Shown: positions 17,146 to 28,275, numbered from the stretch's first letter. The stretch: DNA of 64,000 nucleotides from Changchengzhania lutea (GCF_006974145.1 NZ_CP039456.1:806001-870000), one strand, 5' to 3'. Numbers and translations: made by a program. Notes: generated from the letters alone by a model not told the origin.

Positions 17146-19200
17146 ATGAGGAAGATCATTACTTTGATTCTGTTTTTATCTATTTTCTCTGGTTTAGCAC
17201 AAACCAAGAAGTTGGATAGCCTCACTATACAATTAGCTTTCGAAGAGCAAGACTCCCTTAAAGTTGAAACCTCCTTAAAACTTATTGAAGAACTCTACAA
17301 AATTGAATCCTACGATAGGGCTTTAAAATATATCATTGAAACTGAAAAACTCTCAACTAGTTTAAATTATAAAAAAGGCATTGCCGAAGTCACCTATTTA
17401 AAAGCGCTATTATATGCTCAAAAAAATGACTATATCAATGCGGTTGCCGGCTATACAAAAGCGAAATCATTATTTTACGAATTGAATGACACCCTTGGTG
17501 TGGCCACTGTAAATAATAGTATTGGCCTTATTGAAATTAAGCGTGGGAACTATGCTAAAGGACTCCAGTATTCATTGGCTGCCATTGAGGAACTTGAAAA
17601 ACGTCATTTAAAAGATGAACTTCGTTTGGCCTACAGCAATTTGGCGAAAGCCTATTACAATATTAAGGCTTACGATAAATCCATTGAATTCAATTTAAAA
17701 GCACTAGACGTTCAAGAACAATTGAATGACGTTGCCGGTATAAACGCTTCCAACAGTTTGCTTGCTGAGCTTTACTCGATAAAAAAAGAGCACCGAAAGG
17801 CCATAGAATACTATGAAAAGGTTTTAGCTGAAACTGATAGTGATTCTATTCGCGGAAGGATATTCCCTAAATTAGGTGGCGAATATTTAAAATTTAATGA
17901 TTATGAAAAATCCGGTCAATACTTAGTTCAAGGATTAAACATAAATAGACGTTCAAAGGATGAAGCTGGATTGTTAACCGCCTTGAATAATTTAGGCGAT
18001 TTAAATCTACAACAAAATCGACTTATTTTGGCAGAACGTCAATTGTTAGAAGCTGGACAGCTTGCTAAACGTCTTGAAAATTCTGATGAACTATTGAGGC
18101 ATTATAAATTAATGAAAGCCTTAGACTCTACCAGGCGAAAATTTGATAGGGCATTTGTTTGGCAGCGTGAATATTATAATTTAAAGAACAACTTGAACAA
18201 TACTAATGTTGACTTTGATACCGATTCTGAAGTATTGCCAAAATTAGAATTAGATCCTGATTTTGATGCGCAAACAGAAATTCAAAGTTCTTCTGCTACA
18301 CTAGAAGATAACACTGAAAATCAAGAGGGATTAGGTAAATTCCGATTGATTTTTTATGGTTTATTGGCGGCACTCGCTATTGTATCAACCTTCTTAATTC
18401 TTATCTATTTAAAACGTAATAACAATATTAAATATACACAGGAACTAGAAGAAAAAAATATAAAAATAGAATTGCAAAACGAGGCATTTCTAGAGCAAAC
18501 CAAACACTTGGAGAATGTAAACAATGTAAAGGATAAGTTGTTCTCTATTATATCCCACGATCTAAAAGATTCGCTGTCCTCAATTAATGGCTTTATAGAT
18601 TTGTTACGAGATGGTTCGCTTTCACGGGAAGAATTTGACAATTTAATTCCTGAACTAAGTGAAAATGCAAACAATGCCTCTTTACTGCTTTTTAATTTAC
18701 TCAATTGGTCCAAATCGCAAATGCAATCTTTAGAACCAAAACCTACATTATTTGATGTACAAGAAGTGTTTGAGGAGAAAGTAAAACTGATAGAAAACCG
18801 AATGGAAAATAAAGGCATTACTTTAATTGACCATTCCCTTAGAGATTTTGCCTATGCAGACAGAAGTATGTTTGAAATCGTGGTTCAAAACCTATTGGCC
18901 AATGCTTTAAAATTCTGTAAGAACGGTGATACGATTACCATTTCGAATCATATTAGTAATGGTAGTTGTATTATAAGTATAGCTGATACTGGTGTTGGCA
19001 TATCTAAGCAAAATATTGAAAAATTGTTCAAAAACAGCACGTTTACCACGGTTGGAACGGATAATGAAAAAGGCACTGGTTTAGGACTCTCTATTTGTAA
19101 AGAGCTAATCGAACTCAACCATGGTAAAATTTGGGTAGAAAGTACTATAAATGTTGGTAGCACGTTTTATGTGCAACTCCCAAAATCCAGACCAGATTAG
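17146..19200 (+). CDS. TPR-containing sensor histidine kinase
   Basis: A 684-residue membrane histidine kinase. A signal peptide (about 1-18) is followed by a periplasmic domain built of TPR repeats (about 40-345; for example residues 123-150, 163-190 and 203-230), a membrane helix at about 400-422, a coiled-coil linker, then the kinase core. The H box has the phospho-accepting His471 in SIISHDLKDSL; the N box QNLLANALKF is at 581-590, G1 DTGVGI at 614-619 and G2 GTGLGLSI at 643-650. All catalytic motifs are intact. No response regulator or receiver domain is adjacent, so its partner is encoded elsewhere. The TPR sensor suggests detection of a protein or peptide, which is inference. Confidence 0.92.
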   Translation: MRKIITLILFLSIFSGLAQTKKLDSLTIQLAFEEQDSLKVETSLKLIEELYKIESYDRALKYIIETEKLSTSLNYKKGIAEVTYLKALLYAQKNDYINAVAGYTKAKSLFYELNDTLGVATVNNSIGLIEIKRGNYAKGLQYSLAAIEELEKRHLKDELRLAYSNLAKAYYNIKAYDKSIEFNLKALDVQEQLNDVAGINASNSLLAELYSIKKEHRKAIEYYEKVLAETDSDSIRGRIFPKLGGEYLKFNDYEKSGQYLVQGLNINRRSKDEAGLLTALNNLGDLNLQQNRLILAERQLLEAGQLAKRLENSDELLRHYKLMKALDSTRRKFDRAFVWQREYYNLKNNLNNTNVDFDTDSEVLPKLELDPDFDAQTEIQSSSATLEDNTENQEGLGKFRLIFYGLLAALAIVSTFLILIYLKRNNNIKYTQELEEKNIKIELQNEAFLEQTKHLENVNNVKDKLFSIISHDLKDSLSSINGFIDLLRDGSLSREEFDNLIPELSENANNASLLLFNLLNWSKSQMQSLEPKPTLFDVQEVFEEKVKLIENRMENKGITLIDHSLRDFAYADRSMFEIVVQNLLANALKFCKNGDTITISNHISNGSCIISIADTGVGISKQNIEKLFKNSTFTTVGTDNEKGTGLGLSICKELIELNHGKIWVESTINVGSTFYVQLPKSRPD

Positions 19201-19228
19201 TCTGTAATAAAAACAGGAATATAAATTA

Positions 19229-20164
19229 TTATTCCTTTGGCAAGAACACCTCGGCCATCATACAGCGTGCACTTCCACCGCCACAGGCTTCGATAGTATC
19301 TAAAGAACTTGATACCATTTTGTTATGCGTCTCTAATTGTTTTATTTGAGATGGCGTTAAACTTTTATATGCTGCTGCGCTCATAATTAAAAAACGCTCA
19401 TCATTTCGACCTTTAACTTGCAGCATATTGCCCGCGAAATTATTAACCTGTGCTTCGGTAATATCAATTATAGCCTTGCCGTCTGCCTTTAAATGATTGA
19501 CCACATTTTTACGCTCTTTTTTATCGTCAATACTACTCAAGCAAATCACGGCAAAAGTTTCACCCAAGCACATCATCACATTGGTGTGATAAATGGCTGC
19601 TCTGGCGCCGTTAACGGTTTGGTTTGCTGTAAAAATAACGGGTGTAAATTCAAAATCTTCACAGAATTCTATAAATAAATCTTCATCGGCGCGCGGCGAC
19701 AATGCGCAATACGCTTTGCGGTTCACGCGATCTAACAATAAACTTCCAGTACCTTCTAAAAATACCTGTTCATCTTCAGCACTTGTGTAATCAACAATTT
19801 GATTAATAACAAAACCCTGCTCCTCTAGTGCGAGTAACACGTCTTCTCTGCGCTCTAAACGGCGATTTTCGGCAAACATGGGATACAAACCTACATGACC
19901 ATTTTCATGAAACGATACCCAGTTATTAGGAAAAATAGAATCTGGCGTATCAAACTCTGGAGTGTCATTCACGACAATCACATGGACGCCAATAGCTCTC
20001 AGTTTTTCAACATAGGTATCAAACTCCTTTTGGGCTTTCGCATTCACGGTTTCCGGCAAGATGTTATCCAACACTTTTTGATAATAGTTGTTCACGGCCG
20101 TTTGTTCGTTCATCCTGAAATTAATAGGACGAATCATTAGAATGGTATTTGTTGCCTGTTGCAT
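19229..20164 (-). CDS. ctlX: citrulline utilization hydrolase CtlX-like (amidinotransferase fold)
   Basis: A 311-residue enzyme of the guanidino-group-modifying superfamily. The N-terminal MIRPINFRMNEQTAVNNYYQ is the CtlX signature, PNNWVSFHENG a conserved substrate loop, and the nucleophile is Cys301 in GGGSARCMMAEVF at the C-terminus. CtlX-type proteins in other bacteria hydrolyse citrulline to ornithine, and related members act on arginine-like substrates; the exact substrate here is not proven. It lies 131 bp after another enzyme of the same superfamily on the same strand, so the two may act together in arginine or citrulline breakdown. A TACTTTTG -7 element precedes it. Confidence 0.8.
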   Translation of the reverse strand: MQQATNTILMIRPINFRMNEQTAVNNYYQKVLDNILPETVNAKAQKEFDTYVEKLRAIGVHVIVVNDTPEFDTPDSIFPNNWVSFHENGHVGLYPMFAENRRLERREDVLLALEEQGFVINQIVDYTSAEDEQVFLEGTGSLLLDRVNRKAYCALSPRADEDLFIEFCEDFEFTPVIFTANQTVNGARAAIYHTNVMMCLGETFAVICLSSIDDKKERKNVVNHLKADGKAIIDITEAQVNNFAGNMLQVKGRNDERFLIMSAAAYKSLTPSQIKQLETHNKMVSSSLDTIEACGGGSARCMMAEVFLPKE

Positions 20165-20183
20165 AAGCCTAATATGTATTGAG

Positions 20184-20191
20184 CAAAAGTA
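20184..20191 (-). promoter_or_regulatory. probable ctlX promoter, -7 element
   Basis: CAAAAGTA on the plus strand is TACTTTTG on the minus strand, matching TAnnTTTG, 20 nt before the ctlX start. No -33 TTTG is seen at the right spacing. It suggests that ctlX can be transcribed separately from the upstream gene. Confidence 0.4.
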
Positions 20192-20295
20192 GAATTAATT
20201 AATATATAAAATGACCAAGTAAATGATATTTTTTCTAGTACTAACCATTGGATTTGTAAGAAATCAAAACATAACCGATTCCTATCCTCGTAGAA

Positions 20296-21213
20296 CTAAC
20301 ACTCCCGAATCAATGGCATGGTCGAGCAACGTAGTAGCCCTTCTTGCTTTGCAATTTCTGCATAAGGCACTTCTTCAACCGTAAACCCCTGCGAGCGTAA
20401 CCAAGTATTCAGTCGTGTAAAATTCTTTTCAGAAATAATTACAGTTTCAGAAATAGAAAACACGTTACTATTCATTTGGTACATTTCGTCTTTAGTAATT
20501 TCAAATACATTCTCCTTTCCGAAATAATCAACCAACCAATCAAAATCACTTTCATTTAAAAATCCGTTTTTATGTAAAATGGCTTTATCGGTACCAATAG
20601 GCTGAAAACAACAGTCTAAATGCAAGGCATTTTCCATGGCATTGGTATTCGATTTTCTAAGCTCAAAAGCCTTCACGGTTTTATGAGGGAATAGCTCTTG
20701 AATAGCATTTACCGCTTGCTTATTGGTGCGCGCTGTGATTAAATCTGGGTAGTCTTCACCATTATAGGTGCCTATAAAAACATAGTCGTTCCATGGCATG
20801 ACATCGCCACCTTCAACGTGACAATCTTCTGGTAAAATGATGCGCTTGTCTTCGTCAACTTGATTCCATATATAATTAATGGCTTCCACTTCTTCTTCTC
20901 TATTTGGAAGTATATTGGCACGTACCATTTTGTCATCGATTACAAAAGCGATATCCCTGGAAAATATTTGATTGCAGTTTTCTATAATGTCTGGTCTATA
21001 TACCGTAACATCGTACTTGTTTAAAACACTGGCCACAGCCTCCATTTCAAGAATCATATCTGCCTCCTTCGGGTAGGTGCCTGCCAATACATGTTCTATG
21101 CTTTTAGGGTCGTAACAGTCTTCTACACTAGGGGTTGGCCCATTGCTAACGGCAGTACCCAATACAACAGCACGAAGTCGTGATGTTTCATTTTTAACAT
21201 TCAATTTTAACAT
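20296..21213 (-). CDS. arginine deiminase/amidinotransferase-family protein
   Basis: A 305-residue member of the guanidino-group-modifying enzymes, with the five-bladed propeller fold expected from the family. Visible site residues: IFSRDIAF (Asp87), CHVEGGDVM (Glu134 and Asp137), the general-base His198 in ALHLDCCFQ, and the likely nucleophile Cys296 in LLRCSTMPL. Relatives are annotated as dimethylarginine dimethylaminohydrolase or arginine deiminase-like and hydrolyse arginine-type substrates to citrulline. Which substrate applies cannot be settled here. It sits upstream of ctlX on the same strand; a route from arginine to citrulline to ornithine is an attractive inference. Confidence 0.75.
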   Translation of the reverse strand: MLKLNVKNETSRLRAVVLGTAVSNGPTPSVEDCYDPKSIEHVLAGTYPKEADMILEMEAVASVLNKYDVTVYRPDIIENCNQIFSRDIAFVIDDKMVRANILPNREEEVEAINYIWNQVDEDKRIILPEDCHVEGGDVMPWNDYVFIGTYNGEDYPDLITARTNKQAVNAIQELFPHKTVKAFELRKSNTNAMENALHLDCCFQPIGTDKAILHKNGFLNESDFDWLVDYFGKENVFEITKDEMYQMNSNVFSISETVIISEKNFTRLNTWLRSQGFTVEEVPYAEIAKQEGLLRCSTMPLIREC

Positions 21214-21314
21214 AGCGTAAACCTAAAGAATATATTAGTGTTTTTTAAGTTATGTTCATGAAATTTTGATGACACCAAAATATAATCATCCGTTTTCATA
21301 GAAACACATAAAAA

Positions 21315-21341
21315 AAGCTTCACGTTTTTCACATGAAGCTT
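21315..21341 (-). terminator. rho-independent terminator of gltA
   Basis: On the minus strand AAGCTTCATG pairs with CGTGAAGCTT around a short A-rich loop, followed by a T-run (plus-strand A-run at 21311-21316). It lies 20 nt beyond the gltA stop codon. Confidence 0.7.
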
Positions 21342-21361
21342 ATGTATGTTTGTATTGTTAG

Positions 21362-22648
21362 TTATCGTTTCTCTATATCCACAAAAGATCTATGTGTTTC
21401 TCCAATGTACATCTGCCTTGGTCTTCCAATAGGCTCTTTACGCAAACGCATTTCGCGCCATTGTGCAATCCAACCTGGTAAACGCCCTAAAGCGAACATG
21501 ACGGTAAACATATCTGTGGGAATACCCATGCCCCTATATATAATTCCTGAATAGAAATCTACATTGGGGTATAATTTTCTGTCTACAAAATATTTATCTT
21601 CTAATGCTTCTTTTTCAAGCCCTTTTGCGATATCCAAAATTGGATCTTCTACACCCAAATCAGCAAGAACTTCATCTGCTGCAACTTTTATTATTTTAGC
21701 ACGAGGATCAAAGTTTTTATAAACACGATGCCCAAAGCCCATTAAACGAAACGGATCATTTTTATCTTTTGCCTTAGCCATATACTTCTTAGTATCACCA
21801 CCATCTTCTTTAATAGCCTCTAACATTTCTAATACTGCTTGGTTAGCACCACCGTGAAGTGGTCCCCAAAGTGCAGAAATTCCAGCAGAAAGTGACGCAA
21901 ACAATCCTGCATGAGACGACCCAACGATTCTAACAGTAGATGTGGAACAGTTTTGCTCATGATCTGCATGAAGAATTAAAAGCTTATCTAATGCGTCTAC
22001 TACTATTTTATTTTGAATGTAATCTTCATTAGGTCTTTTAAACATCATTTTTAACACGTTCTCTACATATCCCAAACTCTTATCGCCATAATCTAATGGT
22101 AACCCTTGCTTTTTACGAAGTGTCCATGCAACTAATACAGGAAACTTGCCCATTATTTTCACAACACTTTTGTACATATCTTCTTCAGAATCTACATTTA
22201 CAGAAGACGGATTAAATGCTGTTAAAGCACTAGTTAATGAAGATAAAACACCCATTGGATGGGCAGATTTTGGAAAAGCATCTACAATTTTTCTGATATC
22301 ATCATCAACTAAAGATTGTGCTTTAATATCATTATAAAATTTTTCGTTTTGTTCTTTTGTTGGTAACTCACCAAAAATCAATAAGAATGCTACTTCTAAA
22401 AAATCGGCCTTTTCAGCTAACTCTTCAATGGAATAACCTCTATATCGTAAAATGCCTTTTTCACCATCTAAAAAGGTAATAGCGCTTTCGCAAGCGCCCG
22501 TATTTTTATATCCAGGATCCAGAGTAATTACTCCACCTGTAGTACTTCTTAATTGAGAAATATCTATAGCTACTTCATTTTCAGTACCCTTTACTATTGG
22601 GAATTCATTTTTCTGTCCGTTAATTTCTATGGTAGCCGTATTTGCCAT
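21362..22648 (-). CDS. gltA: citrate synthase
   Basis: A 428-residue type II citrate synthase that condenses oxaloacetate and acetyl-CoA at the entry of the TCA cycle. It begins with the short beta-rich N-terminal domain of Gram-negative hexameric enzymes. SSHAGLFASLSAG, GPLHGGANQAVLEML and GFGHRVYKNFDPRAK contain the catalytic His residues and oxaloacetate-binding Arg; FYSGIIYRGMGIPTDMFTVMFALGR carries the catalytic Asp-region and ends with the usual GWIAQWREM. It lies between a terminator (21315-21341) and the terminator of eno, so it is a single-gene unit. Confidence 0.96.
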   Translation of the reverse strand: MANTATIEINGQKNEFPIVKGTENEVAIDISQLRSTTGGVITLDPGYKNTGACESAITFLDGEKGILRYRGYSIEELAEKADFLEVAFLLIFGELPTKEQNEKFYNDIKAQSLVDDDIRKIVDAFPKSAHPMGVLSSLTSALTAFNPSSVNVDSEEDMYKSVVKIMGKFPVLVAWTLRKKQGLPLDYGDKSLGYVENVLKMMFKRPNEDYIQNKIVVDALDKLLILHADHEQNCSTSTVRIVGSSHAGLFASLSAGISALWGPLHGGANQAVLEMLEAIKEDGGDTKKYMAKAKDKNDPFRLMGFGHRVYKNFDPRAKIIKVAADEVLADLGVEDPILDIAKGLEKEALEDKYFVDRKLYPNVDFYSGIIYRGMGIPTDMFTVMFALGRLPGWIAQWREMRLRKEPIGRPRQMYIGETHRSFVDIEKR

Positions 22649-22769
22649 GTATTTAAGTAAATTTATTTAGTTTATGCGTACTGCTAATTTACGAAATATC
22701 TCTCCAATTATAAAGGCAAGTCACAAAGTTTTAACGAATAATTGCATTGTAATTATTAATGTCACAAAA

Positions 22770-22798
22770 AAAGCGTCTATTGAAACAATAGACGCTTT
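22770..22798 (-). terminator. rho-independent terminator of eno
   Basis: A perfect 13-bp stem, AAAGCGTCTATTG with its reverse complement around an AAA loop, is followed on the minus strand by a T-run (plus-strand A-run 22766-22771). It lies 24 nt after the eno stop codon. Confidence 0.85.
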
Positions 22799-22822
22799 GC
22801 AATAATAAATGATTTTATTATT

Positions 22823-24121
<1,299 letters not shown>

Positions 24122-24145
24122 TTAATTTTAAATCTGTTATTACTT

Positions 24146-24153
24146 CAAATTTA
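24146..24153 (-). promoter_or_regulatory. probable eno promoter, -7 element
   Basis: CAAATTTA on the plus strand reads TAAATTTG on the minus strand, matching TAnnTTTG, 30 nt before the eno start codon. A matching -33 TTTG is not seen at 19-21 nt, so support is partial. Confidence 0.4.
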
Positions 24154-24271
24154 CGGCTAAATCTTATTTTTTTTTATATGTTTTTAACAAAATTCAGTAA
24201 ATCGTCCCTATAACGTTTTAGTAATTAAAAGCCTCAAATCTGAATTATATATTTAAGGAATTTAATAAGTG

Positions 24272-25375
24272 TTATTTCTTAATGTTTTCAATGAATTGAT
24301 CAAACAAATAAGAAGAATCATGTGGTCCAGGACTAGCTTCTGGATGATATTGAACAGAAAAACAATTCTTGTTTTTCATGGCTATACCAGCAACTGTTTC
24401 GTCGTTTAAGTGCAGATGTGTGATTTCCAAATCTGGATGATTTTCAGCTTCTTCTCTATTCACTGCAAAACCATGATTTTGACTAGTGATCTCACCTTTA
24501 CCGGTCTTTAAATTTTTTACCGGGTGATTAATCCCTCTATGGCCATGATGCATTTTATAGGTCGATACGCCATTAGCCAAGGCAATTATTTGATGCCCCA
24601 AACAAATACCGAACAAAGGTAAATTACGTTTAATAACTTCTTTAGCTAAATTTTGCGCCTCTAATAATGGTTCTGGGTCACCTGGTCCGTTGGATAAAAA
24701 GTACCCATCTGGTTTAAAGGCTTCCAAATCTTCAAACTTTGAGTTATATGGAAATACTTTTATATAGGTGTCTCGCTTAGATAAATTTCTAAGTATATTC
24801 TTTTTAATTCCAATATCTAGTGCAGCCACTTTATAAGTCGCATTTTCATCACCTACAAAATATGATGATTGTGTAGACACTTTAGAAGCTAGTTCAAGAC
24901 CATCCATGTCTGGTACTTTGGCAAGTTGTTTCTTTAGACCTTCAAGATTATCGACATCTGTAGATATAACGGCATTCATAGCCCCGTGATCTCTTATGTA
25001 ACTCACCAAAGCACGTGTATCCACATCTGAAATGGCTAATACGTTGTTATTTTCAAAAAATTCTTCCAAAGATCCTTCAGCATTATCTCGTGAATAATCA
25101 TAACTGAAATTTTTACAAATAAGGCCCGCTATTTTAATGGAATCTGATTCTACTTCATCTGCATTTGTTCCGTAATTACCAATATGCGCATTGGTGGTCA
25201 CCATTAATTGTCCGAAATAAGATGGATCTGTAAAAATTTCTTGATAACCCGTCATACCCGTGTTAAAACAAACTTCACCAAATGCTGAACCTTGTTTGTT
25301 ACCTACAGATTTGCCGTAGAAAATGGTGCCATCTGCAAGAAGAATAATGGCCTTAAGTTTTTTTTGATATTTCAT
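24272..25375 (-). CDS. carA: carbamoyl-phosphate synthase small subunit
   Basis: This 367-residue glutamine amidotransferase subunit supplies ammonia to CarB for carbamoyl phosphate, feeding pyrimidine and arginine synthesis. The N-terminal domain holds GEVCFNTGMTGYQEIFTDPSY; the class I amidotransferase domain has FGICLGHQIIALA with the nucleophilic Cys, and YHPEASPGPHDS with the His/Glu of the triad. I start it at MKYQKKLKAI (25375), since the extra ten residues of the longer frame are not conserved. It follows rplQ after a terminator (25409-25437), with little room for a separate promoter, so readthrough may contribute. carB is not adjacent. Confidence 0.94.
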   Translation of the reverse strand: MKYQKKLKAIILLADGTIFYGKSVGNKQGSAFGEVCFNTGMTGYQEIFTDPSYFGQLMVTTNAHIGNYGTNADEVESDSIKIAGLICKNFSYDYSRDNAEGSLEEFFENNNVLAISDVDTRALVSYIRDHGAMNAVISTDVDNLEGLKKQLAKVPDMDGLELASKVSTQSSYFVGDENATYKVAALDIGIKKNILRNLSKRDTYIKVFPYNSKFEDLEAFKPDGYFLSNGPGDPEPLLEAQNLAKEVIKRNLPLFGICLGHQIIALANGVSTYKMHHGHRGINHPVKNLKTGKGEITSQNHGFAVNREEAENHPDLEITHLHLNDETVAGIAMKNKNCFSVQYHPEASPGPHDSSYLFDQFIENIKK

Positions 25376-25408
25376 TTTTTTTGAAAGTTTTACAAAATTG
25401 CACAAAAA

Positions 25409-25437
25409 AAAGGATAAACTAAAATAGTTTATCCTTT
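25409..25437 (-). terminator. rho-independent terminator of the ribosomal cluster
   Basis: On the minus strand AAAGGATAAACT pairs perfectly with AGTTTATCCTTT (12-bp stem, 5-nt loop) and is followed by a long T-run (plus-strand A-run 25404-25412). It lies between rplQ and carA and should mark the end of the str-S10-spc-alpha transcript. Confidence 0.85.
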
Positions 25438-25463
25438 ATATATTAAACGCTTATTAACATTTA

Positions 25464-25937
25464 TTATTCTTCTTCGTCGATTGCCTTCGTTTCAACAACT
25501 GGAGCCGCTTCCGGTTTGCTTCCTCCCCTTCTACTTCGTCTTGTTGTTTTCTTCTTAGCTTTATCAGCATTGTAGATTTCGTTATAATCAACAAGCTCAA
25601 TCATTGCCATATCAGCATTATCCCCTAAACGATTACCAAGTTTAATAATTCTGGTATAACCTCCAGGTCTATCACCAATTTTAGGAGCTACATCTCTAAA
25701 TAATTCTGCAACAGCATCTTTTTGTCTTAAACGTGCCATAACAATACGTCTGTTATGTGTTGTATCTTCTTTAGATTTTGTAATCATTGGCTCAACAAAT
25801 TGTTTTAAAGCTTTTGCTTTTGCAACTGTTGTATTAATACGCTTATGCTCGATTAAAGAACAAGCCATATTAGCTAACATTGATTTTCTGTGAGCAGTTT
25901 GCCTACCTAAGTGATTTATTTTTTTTCCGTGTCTCAT
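25464..25937 (-). CDS. rplQ: 50S ribosomal protein L17
   Basis: A 157-residue large-subunit protein. [20 protein letters not shown] is the conserved N-terminus, and [24 protein letters not shown] closes the globular domain near residue 125. The remaining ~30 residues form a basic then acidic tail ([12 protein letters not shown], ending DEEE), an extension usual in Bacteroidetes and absent from the E. coli protein. It follows rpoA by 59 nt and is the last gene of the cluster. Confidence 0.95.
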   Translation of the reverse strand: MRHGKKINHLGRQTAHRKSMLANMACSLIEHKRINTTVAKAKALKQFVEPMITKSKEDTTHNRRIVMARLRQKDAVAELFRDVAPKIGDRPGGYTRIIKLGNRLGDNADMAMIELVDYNEIYNADKAKKKTTRRSRRGGSKPEAAPVVETKAIDEEE

Positions 25938-25996
25938 GACATTTGTTTTATCATCTTGCTACCAAACTCGACTAGCGAGGAGCAAAATATGATTAA

Positions 25997-26989
25997 TTAA
26001 TCTTTATCTAATTTATATTTACTTAAGTCCATTCCGAAGTTTAAACCTTTAACATTTACAAGCTCTTCAAGCTCTGTTAAAGACTTCTTACCGAAGTTTC
26101 TGAATTTCATTAAATCATTTTTATTGAATGATACTAAATCTCCTAAGGTATCAACCTCTGCAGCTTTCAAACAGTTTAATGCGCGTACAGATAAATCCAT
26201 ATCGATTAATTTTGTTTTAAGCAACTGACGCATGTGAAGTGATTCTTCATCATACGTTTCAGTCTGTGCAATTTCATCAGCTTCCAAAGTAATACGCTCA
26301 TCAGAGAATAACATGAAATGGTGAATTAGCGTTTTTGCAGCTTCTGTTAAAGCATCTTGTGGAGTTATTGATCCATCGGTAATGATTTCAAAAACCAATT
26401 TTTCATAATCCGTTTTTTGCTCAACACGATAGTTTTCAATACTATACTTAACGTTTTTTATTGGTGTGTAAATTGAATCTGTAAAAATAGTCCCAATTGG
26501 TGCAGAAGCTTTCTTATTTTCTTCAGCAGGCACATAACCTCTACCTTTTTCAATAGTAATTTCCATATTAAAATTAACCTTAGGATCTAAATTACAGATC
26601 ACTAATTCTGAATTTAATACTTGAAATCCTGAGATAAATTTTTGAAAATCACCAGCTGTAATTTGTTCTTGACCAGAAATTGAAATTGAAATAGATTCAT
26701 TATCAATATCTTCTATTTGTCTTTTAAAACGTGCTTGCTTTAAATTTAAAATGATTTCAGTGACATCTTCAACCACTCCAGCAATTGCTGAAAATTCATG
26801 ATCTACACCTTCTATTCTAACTGATGTAATCGCAAATCCTTCTAAAGAAGAAAGTAAAACTCTCCTCAATGCGTTACCTACCGTTAATCCGTAACCAGGT
26901 TCTAAAGGGCGAAATTCGAATTTGCCTTCAAAATCGGTTGAATCGATCATGATTACTTTGTCGGGCTTCTGAAAATTAAATACTGCCAT
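25997..26989 (-). CDS. rpoA: DNA-directed RNA polymerase subunit alpha
   Basis: A 330-residue core RNA polymerase subunit. The N-terminal domain (about 1-235) mediates dimerisation and beta/beta' assembly, with [11 protein letters not shown] near residue 40 and the [10 protein letters not shown] loop. The C-terminal domain (about 255-320) is a helix-hairpin-helix that contacts DNA and activators: [21 protein letters not shown] and [18 protein letters not shown]. Length is standard. It is 95 nt after rpsD and 59 nt before rplQ, the usual alpha-operon position. Confidence 0.97.
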   Translation of the reverse strand: MAVFNFQKPDKVIMIDSTDFEGKFEFRPLEPGYGLTVGNALRRVLLSSLEGFAITSVRIEGVDHEFSAIAGVVEDVTEIILNLKQARFKRQIEDIDNESISISISGQEQITAGDFQKFISGFQVLNSELVICNLDPKVNFNMEITIEKGRGYVPAEENKKASAPIGTIFTDSIYTPIKNVKYSIENYRVEQKTDYEKLVFEIITDGSITPQDALTEAAKTLIHHFMLFSDERITLEADEIAQTETYDEESLHMRQLLKTKLIDMDLSVRALNCLKAAEVDTLGDLVSFNKNDLMKFRNFGKKSLTELEELVNVKGLNFGMDLSKYKLDKD

Positions 26990-27084
26990 ATTTTCCTTCG
27001 TTTTGATTGTTATTTAGTTGCGCGATCTAAAAGTTTGAAGAAGACTAATAAATCCTTTGGCTAAATACCAATATGATTATTTTA

Positions 27085-27690
27085 TTATTTAGAATATAAT
27101 TCGACGATGAATTGTTCGTTGATGTTTTCTGGAATTTGAAGTCTAGCAGGAACAGAAACATAGGTTCCTTGCTTTGTATCGTCGTTCCAAGTAATCCATT
27201 CGTATACATGACTTGAGTTTGATAAAGATCTATCAATAGCTTCAAGTGATTTTGATTTTTCCCTTACAGCTACAACATCACCAGCTTTTAATTGGTAAGA
27301 TGGAATGTTTACCAACTCGCCATTTACAGTAATGTGTCTGTGTGATACTAATTGTCTAGCGCCACTTCTTGAAGGAGATATCCCCATTCTGTATACCACA
27401 TTATCTAAACGAGATTCACAGAGTTGAAGTAAAACTTCACCAGTAATACCTTGAGCTGCTCTAGCTTTTTTAAATAAACCTCTAAATTGTCTTTCTAAAA
27501 TACCATAAGTATATTTAGCTTTTTGTTTCTCCATTAACTGGATTGCATATTCAGATTTTTTTCCACGACGTCTAGCGTTTCCGTGTTGACCTGGAGGATA
27601 ATTTCTTTTTTCAAAAGATTTATCTTCTCCAAAAATAGCTTCACCGAACTTTCGGGCTATTTTAGTTTTAGGACCAGTATATCTTGCCAT
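27085..27690 (-). CDS. rpsD: 30S ribosomal protein S4
   Basis: A 201-residue primary 16S rRNA-binding protein that begins assembly of the 30S body. [16 protein letters not shown] is the N-terminus; the S4 domain has [13 protein letters not shown] and [22 protein letters not shown]. In E. coli, S4 represses the alpha operon by binding a pseudoknot before rpsM. Here a strong hairpin stands directly before rpsD itself (27813-27852) in a 179-nt gap. The downstream gene is rpoA. Confidence 0.96.
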   Translation of the reverse strand: MARYTGPKTKIARKFGEAIFGEDKSFEKRNYPPGQHGNARRRGKKSEYAIQLMEKQKAKYTYGILERQFRGLFKKARAAQGITGEVLLQLCESRLDNVVYRMGISPSRSGARQLVSHRHITVNGELVNIPSYQLKAGDVVAVREKSKSLEAIDRSLSNSSHVYEWITWNDDTKQGTYVSVPARLQIPENINEQFIVELYSK

Positions 27691-27812
27691 TTTTAATTTG
27701 TTTTAAGAGTGATTATGAATTAAGGTCTTAATCTTATCCTTCGATAATCGTTGATCTCTTGATTGATACTTGTTAAATTATTTTTTTCAGTCTGCAAATT
27801 TACATATAAAAA

Positions 27813-27852
27813 ATTAATATCAACTGTAAAAAAAAAAACAGTTGATATTAAT
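27813..27852 (-). terminator. hairpin with T-run between rpsK and rpsD
   Basis: A perfect 15-bp stem, ATTAATATCAACTGT with its reverse complement, encloses a loop of ten A on the plus strand (ten T on the transcript strand), followed on the minus strand by a T-rich tail. The form is that of an intrinsic terminator or attenuator within the alpha operon. Since rpsD, rpoA and rplQ lie downstream, it would have to be partial or regulated, or a second promoter must exist. Confidence 0.55.
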
Positions 27853-27869
27853 TCCAATACATATATACT

Positions 27870-28262
27870 TTAAACTCTTCTACGTTTTGGAGGACGACAT
27901 CCATTATGTGGTAATGGTGTAACATCGATAATCTCTGTTACTTCGATACCTGCATTGTGGATAGAACGGATAGCAGATTCTCTACCATTTCCTGGACCTT
28001 TAACGTAAACTTTTACTTTCTTTAAACCTGCTTCTTGAGCAACTTTACACGCATCTTCTGCAGCTAATTGCGCAGCATATGGTGTGTTTTTCTTAGAACC
28101 TCTAAATCCCATTTTTCCAGCTGAAGACCATGATATAACATCGCCTTTTTTGTTGGTTAATGAAATAATAATGTTATTAAAAGAAGCTGTAACGTGTGCT
28201 TCTCCTACAGAGTCCACTATAACTTTACGTTTTTTAGTGCTCTTAGTATTTGTTTTTGCCAT
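27870..28262 (-). CDS. rpsK: 30S ribosomal protein S11
   Basis: A 130-residue protein of the 30S platform near the mRNA exit. [35 protein letters not shown] and the C-terminal [18 protein letters not shown] are hallmark sequences; the N-G site near the end is the known isoaspartate position in E. coli. It lies 100 nt after rpsM and is followed by a 179-nt gap with a hairpin before rpsD. Confidence 0.97.
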   Translation of the reverse strand: MAKTNTKSTKKRKVIVDSVGEAHVTASFNNIIISLTNKKGDVISWSSAGKMGFRGSKKNTPYAAQLAAEDACKVAQEAGLKKVKVYVKGPGNGRESAIRSIHNAGIEVTEIIDVTPLPHNGCRPPKRRRV

Positions 28263-28275
28263 TGTTTATAGTTTT

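Noticed and set aside
19201-19231. Weak hairpin between the sensor kinase and ctlX
   Set aside because: AGGAATA/TATTCCT gives only a 7-bp AT-rich stem that overlaps the ctlX stop; too weak to call a terminator.
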